From: JBBIQS01 sp037442205
GTDB lineage: Bacteria; Myxococcota; Myxococcia; Myxococcales; UBA5297
Direction of reading: 5' to 3'
Length of the DNA stretch: 42,186 nucleotides
Assembly (NCBI GenBank): GCA_037442205.1
Contig: JBBIQS010000071.1
Coordinates: 1-42,186, forward strand
In this document: positions 17,901-25,408 of the stretch, piece by piece
Layout: each line of letters starts with the position of its first letter
How positions within the stretch are numbered: the stretch's first letter is position 1
Made by a program: the position numbers and the translations under genes
The notes under the pieces: generated by a model
Database searches by the model: none
What the model was told of the DNA's origin: nothing
Seen by the model: only the letters and a program-made list of their open reading frames with translations

Positions 17901-19372
17901 CGCCGGTACTTGCGCTCGCTCTCCAGCAGCTCCTCGTAGATCCGGGCGTTGTCCAGCGAGGTCGCCAGCTGCGACAGCAGCACCTCCAGGAGCTGCCGCC
18001 GCTCGGCGCTGAAGACCCCCGGAGCCCGGTCGTTGACCAGATAGATGACGCCGGCCAGCCTGCCGCGCGCCACCAGCGGGGCGCACAGCAGCGACCGGGT
18101 CCGCTCCCGAAGGTGCGGAGCGTCGAGGGATTGCCCGGAGTTGGCGTCCTCCAGCACCAGAGGCTGGCCGGTGGCGGCCACCTGCCGCACCACCTTGACC
18201 GACACCAGCTCGCTCTGGTCGATCGCTACCGGCCGCGGCACCGCCGCTTCGGCGCCAGCGGCCTCGTGCCTCGCCGCGATCACCCACTTCCCGTCGCGCT
18301 CGAGCAGCAGGAATCCGCTCGTCGCCCCGGCATTCTCGACAACCAGGCGAATCGCCGTCCCCAGCAGCCGCTCCATCTCCATCTCGCCGGAGACGGCGCG
18401 GACCGCCTTCATTACCTTCACCAGGCCCGGCCTTCCCCCGGGTTGCTCCGGCTCCTCCGCGGCCGCCGGCCCGAGCTCCGGCGGCGGCAGTCGCCGTCCA
18501 GGGAGGCCGGCCCGATCCAGCTGGAAGTTCTCGATGCGCCCCTCGGATTGAAGGCCGCGCAGGCAGCGCTGCAGGTCGGCCTCGAGCCCCCAGCCGGTCT
18601 GGTAGCGGCCCTCGGGCATCTTGGCCATCAGCTTCATGACGAGGCCCGACACCGCCTCCGGGATTTGCGGGTCGCGCTGCCGCGGCGTCAGTGGAGTTGC
18701 GGCGAGCTGCGCGTGCACCAGCGCCAGCACGTCCTGGGTCTCGAACGGCAGCCGGCCGGTGAGCAGCCAGTAGAAGGTGATCCCCAGCGAGTAGAGGTCG
18801 GACCGGCAGTCGACCGCGCGGCCGGTCCAGCCCGTCTGCTCGGGCGAGATGAAGGCCAGGTTCCCCTCCGGAGAGCGGAACGAGAGAGGCTTGCTCTCGG
18901 GGGACGGAAGCTCGTCGGCGATGCCGAAGTCGATCAGCCGGTGCTCCCCGCTCTCCGGGTTGAAGACGATGTTCGCCGGGTTGAGATCCTCGTGGATGAG
19001 CCGCCGCTCGTGGATGCGGGCGACGCTGCCGGCCAGGCCGGCCGCCAGCGCCAGGAAGCGCGGCAGGGGTAACGGCGGGCGTGCGCGCAGGCGGTCGAGC
19101 GATTCGCCGCCGATGTCCTCGAGGACCATCAGCAGGCTCCGCTCGACCTCCTCCAATCCGTGCACCCGCACGACCCCGGGGCCGCTCGCCCTGGAGGTGA
19201 ACAGGTACTCGCGCCGAAACCGGCCGAGCTCCTCCTCACTGGCGGCTTCGGGCTTGAGGAGCTTGAGGATGACCTTCTCGCCGCCCGCAAGGCGGCAGGC
19301 CCGCCAAATCGCCGAGCGCCGGCTCTCGTAGAGCTTGCCGGCCAGCTCGTACTCGAGAAGTCGCGAGGCCAT
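14984..19372 (-). CDS. Chimeric Ser/Thr kinase - GAF/PAS - histidine kinase (1462 aa)
   Basis: This is a soluble sensor kinase. An N-terminal Hanks-type kinase domain (about 7-270) has Lys37, IHEDLNPAN (Asp129, Asn134) and DFG (148-150), but no Gly-rich loop. Next come GAF (about 316-478), PAS (485-605), GAF (615-790), PAS (795-905), GAF (915-1085) and PAS (1095-1230). HisKA follows with AHELKTP (His242 of the last third, residue 1242), then HATPase_c with an N-box near LLENASEA and DHGLGIP. The G2 box is altered (GYRGVVGL). The same kinase type in other bacteria usually carries an AAA-ATPase/TPR block of several hundred residues after the kinase domain; it is absent here. Residues 605-680 and 910-985 are near-duplicates. 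No partner regulator is adjacent. Confidence 0.93.
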   Translation of the reverse strand: MASRLLEYELAGKLYESRRSAIWRACRLAGGEKVILKLLKPEAASEEELGRFRREYLFTSRASGPGVVRVHGLEEVERSLLMVLEDIGGESLDRLRARPPLPLPRFLALAAGLAGSVARIHERRLIHEDLNPANIVFNPESGEHRLIDFGIADELPSPESKPLSFRSPEGNLAFISPEQTGWTGRAVDCRSDLYSLGITFYWLLTGRLPFETQDVLALVHAQLAATPLTPRQRDPQIPEAVSGLVMKLMAKMPEGRYQTGWGLEADLQRCLRGLQSEGRIENFQLDRAGLPGRRLPPPELGPAAAEEPEQPGGRPGLVKVMKAVRAVSGEMEMERLLGTAIRLVVENAGATSGFLLLERDGKWVIAARHEAAGAEAAVPRPVAIDQSELVSVKVVRQVAATGQPLVLEDANSGQSLDAPHLRERTRSLLCAPLVARGRLAGVIYLVNDRAPGVFSAERRQLLEVLLSQLATSLDNARIYEELLESERKYRRMVDTANEGVWALAPDTRTTFVNARMAEMLGYAPEEMLGRPLADFVFEEELSDHRQRMENRRRGIAEVYERQFRRKDGKAVLTLISASPIIDEANGYQGAFAMITDISERKRAEESLQRLNRELQAISSCSQVLMRAADEQDLLSEICRIVCDEAGYRFAWVGYAENDEARSVRPVAWAGFEDGYLATADVSWADTEAGRGPMGTAIRGAAPVSVGDFFAPSVARWREAAQKRGYRSLVAFPLKDERGVPFGAFGIYSAEPQAFAAAEMRLLEQLAADLAFGIRVLRSRIERKRAERAAALMSHSLDNVRESAFLIDERARFHYVNEQSCRALGYSRDELLGMGVADVDPDFPLEHWPEHWEKLQTEGSLRFEGNHRAKDGRMIPVEINASYFVYDGQGYNLALARDISERKQAEESLMRLNRELRAISDCNQVLMRAVDEKALLQDICRIVCEGAGYRMAWVGYAEDDPDKTIRPVAWAGLDSGYIEQARLSWSEDSERGLGPVGKVIRSGELLYVQDFASDPQRGLWRQAALGRGYRSGIALPLKNESGKPFGVLLIYSSMAYAITPAEIRLLEELAGDLAFGIGALRAREERKQAERERERLLQDVERERGRLMVVLDTAPVGIVFFLAPEGQLALYNRAAETIVGRRFDSTEPRVSERVRVLELRLPSGEPIPAEQLPIFRSLKGESLEGVEMLLSHPSGREVSILANSAPIRDLEGRVAGAVLAFQDITPIRAQQRLREEFISAAAHELKTPVTTIQGYAELLLRWNPDQRQERALRVVEAQTHRISRRVQEMLGAVRFHRAPELARSRFDLGELAAQALHHRELVSPSQRLVIRREGPVPVEADRERLDEVLVSLLENASEASPGGGEIELRVWSQGGEALASVRDHGLGIPKERQPHVFEPFYEPLPSGVAGYRGVVGLTRYLSKLTIERHGGRIWLESEEGKGTTFFFALPLAGEGGEEATASL

Positions 19373-19540
19373 CCGATGGACCCGCCCTCACTTACTTGAA
19401 GCTCGCGCGCGGCGCTTCGCTTCCCGGCTCGGCGCCGGGCCCTGGTCCGAGACACGGCCTCCGCCGCGGCCGCTTGGACCGCCCCGCTGCCCTGGCCAAG
19501 GGCGGACGGACGCCAGCGCGCCTGGAGAGCGCCCGAGCTG

Positions 19541-19825
19541 GTGGTCGCCGACCTCGGGCTCGATCCGCGCCGCTTCCGCCTGATCTGCATCCCGCCCGAT
19601 CTCCACTGGCGGATCGGCCAGAAGCGGGGCTGGGGCACTCAGGAGAGCTGGACCCACTTCGACGGCTACATGCTGATGCCCGAGGGCCGGTTCATGGCGC
19701 TGGCCGGCGGCGACGTGCGCCTCGGGGGAGTCTTCGACCTGGTGGCGGTGGGCCGGGACAACGACTCCGATCATCTCTTCGTCCGGTTCGCAGTGGTGCA
19801 GCGCTTGCGAATGGCGGGGTGGTGA
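19541..19825 (+). pseudogene. C-terminal remnant of a conserved gene of unknown function
   Basis: The 94 codons from GTG 19541 read like a well-conserved domain: LGLDPRRFRLICIPPDLHW, GWGTQESWTHFDGY, GGDVRLGGVFDLV and RFAVVQRLRM. The frame is open upstream to a stop at 19397, but that stretch is Arg/Ala-rich without structure, and there is no ribosome binding site at 19541. The sequence looks like the end of a longer protein whose front is missing. The missing part would lie where the giant kinase gene's 5' end now is. It could be a short real gene, but a truncated remnant fits better. Confidence 0.5.
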
Positions 19826-19902
19826 AACCCCTCGATTCACCTGCGAGTTTAGGTCGCGGAGAAGTAGCATCGCCCGCTCGCATCCAAAGGTCGGGAGCCA
19901 GC

Positions 19903-20649
19903 GTGACCCTGGGACAGGCAGCCCTCCTCTCGGCGGCAGCGGTCGCGGCGGGCGTGATCAATGCCATCGCCGGCGGCGGGACGCTGCTCACCTTCCCCGC
20001 GCTGCTGGCGGCGGGCGTGAGCCCGGTGGCCGCCAACGCCACCAACACCCTCGCGCTCTGGGCTGGACAGCTGTCGGGCTCCTTCGCCTACCGACAGCAC
20101 CTCCGCGAGACCCGGCGCACGGCGATCCTCCTCGCCATTCCCTCGGCGATCGGCGGCCTGGCCGGCTCGATCCTGCTGCTGGCGCTGCCGGAGAAGACCT
20201 TCGAAGAGGTCGTCCCCTGGCTGATCGTCTTCGCCTGCGTGCTGCTGGCGCTCCAGGGACAGGTGAAGGCGCTGCTGCAGCGGGTGCGCGGCCACGATCA
20301 CCCGGCGGCGATCTGGTTCGTGCAGCTGCTGGTCGGGATCTACGGCGGCTATTTCGGCGCGGGCATCGGCATCATCATGCTGGCGGCGATGGGCGTGCTG
20401 CTCCCGCACAGCCAGCAGCACGCCAACGCGCTGAAGGGCCTGCTCTCCTTCCTCATCAACGGCGTCGCCGCCCTCTACTTCCTCGGCATGGGAGCGGCGC
20501 GGCTGCCGCAGGCCGCGCTGATGGCGGTGGCGGCGGCCCTCGGCGGCTGGCTGGGCGCCCACCTCGCCCAGCGCCTGCCGCCGGTTGGAATCCGCGCCAC
20601 GGCGATCGCCGTCGGGCTCTACGCCGCGGTGCGGATGTTCATGCGGTGA
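19903..20649 (+). CDS. TauE/SafE family (sulfite exporter-like) permease
   Basis: This is a 248-residue polytopic membrane protein of the TauE/SafE family. AAGVINAIAGGGTLLTFPAL and VAANATNTLALW near the N-terminus, and the second-half GIYGGYFGAGIGIIMLAAM, are the paired family repeats. About eight spans are expected. Members export or import small anions such as sulfite, sulfonates or organic acids; the substrate here is unknown. Start GTG 19903 is chosen because GGGAG precedes it and the family homology begins at once; further upstream codons lie in the overlapping remnant. TAGCAT at 19865 is a possible -10 element. Confidence 0.88.
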   Translation: MTLGQAALLSAAAVAAGVINAIAGGGTLLTFPALLAAGVSPVAANATNTLALWAGQLSGSFAYRQHLRETRRTAILLAIPSAIGGLAGSILLLALPEKTFEEVVPWLIVFACVLLALQGQVKALLQRVRGHDHPAAIWFVQLLVGIYGGYFGAGIGIIMLAAMGVLLPHSQQHANALKGLLSFLINGVAALYFLGMGAARLPQAALMAVAAALGGWLGAHLAQRLPPVGIRATAIAVGLYAAVRMFMR

Positions 20650-20661
20650 TCTCCGCCGAGC

Positions 20662-22434
20662 CTATTGGTTGGGCAGATCGATGACCCAAAACCCGCCGCC
20701 GGCGTTGGACGCGGCGCGCAGGAACGCGCGGCGCCCGCCGCTGCGGTTGTAGAGGCCGGCCACGTGGCGGGCGAGGGTGCCGGTGACCGAGCCGTCATCC
20801 GGCGCAGCCCAGATGTCGTCGCCGTCCGCGGTGGTGGCGCCCGCGACCTGCTCGATGGCCAATTTGCCCAGCCAATACCCCTCGAAACGCCCGGTCTTGT
20901 TCGCGAAGAGGTAGGGGCTGCCGCTGCCGTCGGGTGAGAGGACCGCGAAGCGCCCGGTGAGATTGGGGTAGCTCCCGGTGACCTCGGTGAAGGCGAGCAG
21001 CTTGCCGGCGCCGGTCTCTTCGAAGGAGAAGGCGGCGCGGCCGTCGCCGACGACGGTGGGCGAGCCGGTGCCGTCGCCGCGCAACAGGACCAGTTGATTG
21101 TTGGCGAGGTACGCGGCCACGAAGGCCCCGTCCGGCGAGAGCTCCACGCCGCCCCAGAAGTTGTACTCGAGGCCGCCGAGGATCTTGGTCAGCGCGCCGC
21201 TGGCCGCCGCCGAGGCGCTGTAGAGATCCCCGCTGCGCTGGCTGCCGGCGGCGACAAAGACCCGGTTGGCGGCGGCCGAATAGACCACGCCCGACCCCTG
21301 GTAGCTCAGGGACAGGAACGGCGTGGTGATCTCGATGTCCGGCGAGCCGTCGAAGCGGTGCACCACGATCACGCCGCCGGAGTTCCCGGGGACGCCGTAG
21401 ATCACCCCGCTGTCGTTGGGCAGGAAGCCCACGAACCGCGACAACTTGGTCGAGAGCTTGGCCTGCCCGGTGCCGTCGGAGCGGATGACGAACGGCAGCG
21501 CGCTGGAGGTCTGGAACGGGTCGCCCTGGGAGTAGAAGAGCCACTTGCCGGAGGGCGACCAGCGCGACTCGCCCAGCACCGTCCCGGCGTTGGCCAGCAG
21601 CACCCGCGAGGCGGTGGCCACCGTGTAGAGGTAGAAGGCGTCGCCGCTGCCGGAGCCGCGCTCGCCGTAGACCGCCGCCGAGCCATCGGGCGCGATGTAG
21701 CCGAGATCACTGGATTTTCCCGGATCCAGATCGACGACCGCGCCGCCGTCGATCTCGCAGTAGGCGGCGTGGGTTCCCTGCTGGAAGAAGACCCGCGAGC
21801 CGCCGACCTGCGTGCCGAAGCGCGGCCCGGTGCCGGTCGCCGAATAGACCGGGTGGATGCCGGTGGCCAGGGTGCGCCTTCCGGAGCCGTCGGGATTGAC
21901 GAGGGTGAGGTTGCCGACCTCGTTCGCGTCCACCGCGTCGCTGAACAGGTAGCGGCCGTCGGGGAGGAATTTGGAGAAGTAGAAGTCGCCCTTGGTGGTC
22001 AGCTGCACCGGGACCGAGTCGCTGCCGGGATTGACGGCGAGCAGCGAGAGAGTGCCGGTGAACGGCGACATGCTCTGGAGCTTGCTGGCCACCGCGAGGT
22101 GGGACTCGTCGGGCGAGATCATGAACTGCTCGAGCGGCGTGCTCGAGACCAGGGCCGGATAGACGCCGGGATAGGTGCCCTGCAGCGGTCCGGGAGGCTC
22201 GCTGCGGCAGGCGCCGCCCTGGCAGCCGTTGGGGCAGGCCTGGTCGGTGAAGGGATAGGCGCACTGGTTGCTGCTGTCGCAGGCGCCGGCCGAATAGCTG
22301 CGCGCGGTCTGGGCGTCGGCGCAGACCGCCGCCGGCGGGGCATCGCAGGGGCCGCAGGATTCGGGGGCCGGCGGCGGGCTCGAGCAGCCGGCAGCCAGGG
22401 CGATGGCGAACGACAGTCGGACGACAGGCTTCAT
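20662..22434 (-). CDS. Lipoprotein with Cys-rich module and beta-propeller
   Basis: This is a 590-residue lipoprotein (LAAGC, Cys17). Residues about 27-76 form a Cys-rich module (ESCGPCDAPPAAVC, QACPNGCQGGAC) of a kind frequent in Myxococcota surface proteins. The remainder (about 90-590) is a series of WD40/TolB-like propeller blades with repeated SPDGSGxP and PDGRYLFS-type turns. It probably binds proteins or ligands at the cell surface; no catalytic motif is visible. The start ATG has GAGG upstream, and TAGCCT about 35 nt upstream may be a -10. It is divergent from the SRPBCC gene and convergent with the TauE gene (12 bp between stops). Confidence 0.85.
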   Translation of the reverse strand: MKPVVRLSFAIALAAGCSSPPPAPESCGPCDAPPAAVCADAQTARSYSAGACDSSNQCAYPFTDQACPNGCQGGACRSEPPGPLQGTYPGVYPALVSSTPLEQFMISPDESHLAVASKLQSMSPFTGTLSLLAVNPGSDSVPVQLTTKGDFYFSKFLPDGRYLFSDAVDANEVGNLTLVNPDGSGRRTLATGIHPVYSATGTGPRFGTQVGGSRVFFQQGTHAAYCEIDGGAVVDLDPGKSSDLGYIAPDGSAAVYGERGSGSGDAFYLYTVATASRVLLANAGTVLGESRWSPSGKWLFYSQGDPFQTSSALPFVIRSDGTGQAKLSTKLSRFVGFLPNDSGVIYGVPGNSGGVIVVHRFDGSPDIEITTPFLSLSYQGSGVVYSAAANRVFVAAGSQRSGDLYSASAAASGALTKILGGLEYNFWGGVELSPDGAFVAAYLANNQLVLLRGDGTGSPTVVGDGRAAFSFEETGAGKLLAFTEVTGSYPNLTGRFAVLSPDGSGSPYLFANKTGRFEGYWLGKLAIEQVAGATTADGDDIWAAPDDGSVTGTLARHVAGLYNRSGGRRAFLRAASNAGGGFWVIDLPNQ

Positions 22435-22620
22435 GGCGAGGACCTCGTGGCAGGCCTTGTGAGGCTATCAGCCGCGGTTGGTCGATTGGCGCGGGCGTAG
22501 TGGGAAGTCGCCAGCAATTTCGGGGTTGGGAACCAGACCTTCCCCAGTTGCTCCTCCGCGTGAATCAGCGCCTTCGTGCTTCTGGCGAAGATTATCTCGC
22601 TGCCATCAGCGGGGGTTCTG

Positions 22621-23043
22621 ATGATTCGCACAACACTATCCACCCACATCCGCGCGCCGGCCGAGCGCGTGTTCGCGCTGTACTGGGACCCCGCCAACTG
22701 GCCGCGCATCTTCCCCACCATCCGCGCGGTCCGGATCGTGCGCGAGTCCGGCGATGAGAAGGCGGTGGAGGTCGAACACGCCTTCGAGGGAGCGGTCCCG
22801 AACCTGGTGCGCAGGAGGTCGTCGACGCGGATCGACCTCGAGGAGCGCAAGCCGCGCTACGACGCCACGTTCGCCAACCTGTTCGAACCCGAGGCAGACG
22901 GGACGCGGTACACGCTGGTGGCCGAAGTGCGTTTGAAGGGATGGAACCGGCTGGCGGCGCCGTTGGTGAAGCCGCTGGTGCGGTCGCGGATGCGGCGGTT
23001 CGTGCTGGAGGCCATCAAGGCCGCCGCCGAGAAAAACGCCTGA
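22621..23043 (+). CDS. SRPBCC (START-like/polyketide cyclase) family protein
   Basis: This is a 140-residue protein that begins with the family pattern IRTTLSTHIRAPAERVFALY followed by WDPANWPRIFPTIRAVRIV. It ends with an amphipathic C-terminal helix (RRFVLEAIKAAAEKNA), as in SRPBCC domains, which bind hydrophobic ligands in a deep pocket. The ligand is unknown. ATG 22621 is chosen over an upstream in-frame TTG/ATG because GGGGG lies at normal spacing and homology starts there. The gene stands alone between the divergent propeller gene and the phosphoesterase gene. Confidence 0.85.
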   Translation: MIRTTLSTHIRAPAERVFALYWDPANWPRIFPTIRAVRIVRESGDEKAVEVEHAFEGAVPNLVRRRSSTRIDLEERKPRYDATFANLFEPEADGTRYTLVAEVRLKGWNRLAAPLVKPLVRSRMRRFVLEAIKAAAEKNA

Positions 23044-23163
23044 AGACGGCCGCTTGCGCCGGCCACTCGAGGAGCCGAATCGTTGGCCCCTCGCCTGTCG
23101 CGGGGCCCTCGAAAAGCTCGGCAGACCGGTTTCGGCTCCTCTCGCGATGTCGGTGCTCTCGGC

Positions 23164-23169
23164 TAGGCT
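23164..23169 (+). promoter_or_regulatory. -10-like hexamer TAGGCT, 6 nt before GTG 23176
   Basis: TAGGCT is followed by CTGCCC and the GTG start, with no ribosome binding site. This is a leaderless-type arrangement for the phosphoesterase gene. Confidence 0.5.
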
Positions 23170-23175
23170 CTGCCC

Positions 23176-24246
23176 GTGCCACTGCGCGTCCTGCTCCTCG
23201 CCGACACCCACCTCGGATTCGATCTTCCGGCCCGCCCGCGGGTGAAGCGGCGGCGGCGGGGCGACGACTTCTTCGCCAACTTCCGCCGGGCGCTCGAGCC
23301 GGCGATCCGGGGCGAGGTCGATCTGGTGGTGCACGGCGGCGACCTGCTCTACCGGAGCAAGGTCCGGCCCTGGCTGGTGCAGCTGGCCTTCGCGCCGCTG
23401 CTGGAGGCCGCCGAGCGGGTGCCGATCTTCCTCGTTCCCGGCAACCACGAGCGCTCGGCCATTCCGTTCCCGATGTTCGGCGCCCACCGCAACCTCCACG
23501 TCTTCGATCGGCCGCGGACCTTCGCGCTCGAGGCGGCGGGGCTTCGGGTCAGCCTCTCCGGTTTTCCTTTCCAGCGCGACATCGCCCCGCGCTTCGCCGA
23601 GGTGCTGGAGGCGACCGGCTGGAACGCGAGTCCCGCGCAGCTGCGGCTGCTGTGCATGCATCAGACGGTCGAAGGCGCCACCGTCGGCCCGGGCAACTTC
23701 ACCTTCCGCGCCGGAATCGACGTCATCCGCGGAGTGCAGATCCCGGAAGGTCTCGATGCCGTCCTGAGCGGCCACATCCATCGAACGCAGGTGCTGACGC
23801 AGGATCTGGCCGGCAATCCGATGGCCGCGCCGGTGGTCTATCCCGGGTCGATCGAGCGGACCTCGCGCGCCGAGCGCGACGAGAAGAAGGGCTATTTCCT
23901 GCTCGAGCTCGAGCCGGGGACTCCGGTGCGCCGCCGCTTCGTCGAGCTGCCGGCGCGGCCGATGGTCGACGTGGCGCTCGAGGCCCAACCCGCGGATATC
24001 GCTGGGCAAATCCGAGAGCAGCTGGCGAGGCTCGATCCCGACGCGGTGGTGCGGTTGAAGGTCGAGGGGGCCGCGGTCAGCGAGGCGATGGTGCGGTCGC
24101 TGGCGCCGGAGACCATGACCGTCGAGCTCGATCGGCCGTTCGAGTGGGCTCGGGAAGAGGCCGCCGTCGACGAGGCCGCGGAGGATGAGGAGACCGAGGA
24201 GCCGGCCCGGCCCTCGCGGCAGCTCAGCTTGTTTGGCAAGGGTTAG
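23176..24246 (+). CDS. SbcD/Mre11-like metallophosphoesterase
   Basis: This is a 356-residue calcineurin-fold phosphoesterase of the SbcD/Mre11 branch. The metal-binding motifs are in order: ADTHLG (about 9-14), HGGDLLY (near 55), VPGNHER (near 91), CMHQ (near 160) and SGHIHR (near 198). A C-terminal region (260-340) could be the capping domain, and the tail is acidic, ending RQLSLFGKG. SbcD normally works with the SbcC ATPase, but no sbcC gene is next to it, so a stand-alone nuclease or phosphatase role is possible. Translation from GTG 23176 is supported by the motif at residue 9 and by the -10-like hexamer just upstream. Confidence 0.88.
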   Translation: MPLRVLLLADTHLGFDLPARPRVKRRRRGDDFFANFRRALEPAIRGEVDLVVHGGDLLYRSKVRPWLVQLAFAPLLEAAERVPIFLVPGNHERSAIPFPMFGAHRNLHVFDRPRTFALEAAGLRVSLSGFPFQRDIAPRFAEVLEATGWNASPAQLRLLCMHQTVEGATVGPGNFTFRAGIDVIRGVQIPEGLDAVLSGHIHRTQVLTQDLAGNPMAAPVVYPGSIERTSRAERDEKKGYFLLELEPGTPVRRRFVELPARPMVDVALEAQPADIAGQIREQLARLDPDAVVRLKVEGAAVSEAMVRSLAPETMTVELDRPFEWAREEAAVDEAAEDEETEEPARPSRQLSLFGKG

Positions 24247-24550
24247 GCGAACGCCGGCTCGGCTTGCACTGCGGTGGGGGGCGAGATCGGTTGAGTTCCC
24301 GACGGAATATCCCCCTGGGCAGCGCCTCGTGCTGGCTTGGCCCGAGGCAAGCTTGCTTTGGCCTGCTCCGGCCTTTAGTTCTCTGGCCCTGAACTTGGTT
24401 GGCGGCCAACGCAAGACCAAAGAAGCAGCCAGCCTCAGCCACCCACTCAAGCAGTTGATGACGCAGGTTTTTTGCAGACCGCCCAGGCATTGGCCTGTGC
24501 CGAGCGATCATGGGGCGTTTGCCAGGGATGCCGCCGGGAGCGCGTGACGC
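24247..24550. other. Intergenic region before the CheR gene, about 300 bp
   Basis: This stretch is visibly richer in A/T than its surroundings and has no convincing gene. It should carry the promoter for the CheR/hybrid-kinase pair. TGGCCCTGAACTTGGT at 24384-24399 resembles a sigma54 -24/-12 element, but has GG where the invariant GC is expected, so I do not call it a promoter. Confidence 0.5.
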
Positions 24551-25408
24551 ATGACCAGCTCGCAAGCAGCCGCGTTCCCGCCCTCGGAGGAGGCCCGCTG
24601 GCTGGCCCACATCCTGGAGGTGATCCGCGAGCGCTGCGGCGTGGACTTTCGCGCCTACCGCCGGGCGACGGTCGAGCGGCGCTTGCGCAACCGGATGATC
24701 ACGGTGGGCGCCGACAGCTTCCGCAGCTATGCCTCCCGGCTCGAGGCCGAACCCGATGAGGCCGGGCTGCTGCTGGAACGGCTGACCATCAAGGTGAGCC
24801 GCTTCTTCCGCAACGGCGCCACCTTCGAAGTCCTTCGCCGCGCGCTGGCCGAGCGGCTGGCGCGGGCAGGCGGGCGCGGCCTGTCGGTGTGGAGCGCCGG
24901 ATGCGGCCTGGGCGAAGAGCCCTACAGCCTGGCCATGTTGCTGGACGAGCTGGGGGACCAGACCGGTCGCATCGTCGCCACCGACGTCGACACCTCGGCT
25001 CTCGCTCGCGCGGCGCGGGCCTGCTACCCGGCGGAGGCCCTGGTCGAGGTGAGCCCGGAGCGCCTTGCCAGGCACTTCGTACCCGCGGCCGGGCGCACTC
25101 GGCCCGAGTACCAGGTGGCGCCCGGGATCCGGCGCCGCGTCGAGTTCCGCCGGCACGACCTGGCCTCGGACGGAGTGCCCGGCGAAGGGCGCTACGACCT
25201 GGTGAGCTGCCGCAACGTCCTCATCTACTTCGAGCCCGCTCTCCAGGAGAGCGCCCTGCGACTGCTGGCCTCCGGGCTGGCTCCGGGGGCCTTGCTCTTG
25301 CTGGGCGAGGCGGAATGGGTCGGGTCGGCGTCCGACTTGAAGGTCGTCGAGCACAAGCATCGGTTGTTCGGGCTGCGAGGGGGAGAGACGGTAGAGGGCG
25401 GATGGTGA
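24551..25408 (+). CDS. CheR-type protein methyltransferase
   Basis: This is a 285-residue S-adenosylmethionine-dependent methyltransferase of the CheR family, which methylates glutamates on chemoreceptors. The N-terminal helical domain (about 1-85) has the typical RRATVERRLRNRM stretch. The SAM-binding motif is VWSAGCGLGEEPYSLAM, and DLVSCRNVLIYF is the CheR signature. No TPR domain is attached. No receptor, CheA or CheW is nearby, so the target is unknown. Its last 7 bp overlap the start of the hybrid kinase gene, which suggests a shared signalling task. In many bacteria CheR and a histidine kinase are fused through a Gln/Glu-rich coiled coil; here the parts are separate genes. Confidence 0.9.
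   Translation: MTSSQAAAFPPSEEARWLAHILEVIRERCGVDFRAYRRATVERRLRNRMITVGADSFRSYASRLEAEPDEAGLLLERLTIKVSRFFRNGATFEVLRRALAERLARAGGRGLSVWSAGCGLGEEPYSLAMLLDELGDQTGRIVATDVDTSALARAARACYPAEALVEVSPERLARHFVPAAGRTRPEYQVAPGIRRRVEFRRHDLASDGVPGEGRYDLVSCRNVLIYFEPALQESALRLLASGLAPGALLLLGEAEWVGSASDLKVVEHKHRLFGLRGGETVEGGW

Noticed and set aside
14912..19072. 1386-codon open frame on the plus strand opposite the giant kinase
   Set aside because: Antisense to a strongly conserved multidomain kinase; the translation has no domain signature and is Leu/Arg/Ala/Gln-biased, as expected of a shadow frame in GC-rich DNA.
24384..24399. Sigma54-like element TGGCCCTGAACTTGGT before the CheR gene
   Set aside because: The -12 position has GG instead of the invariant GC, and no enhancer-binding protein site is visible.
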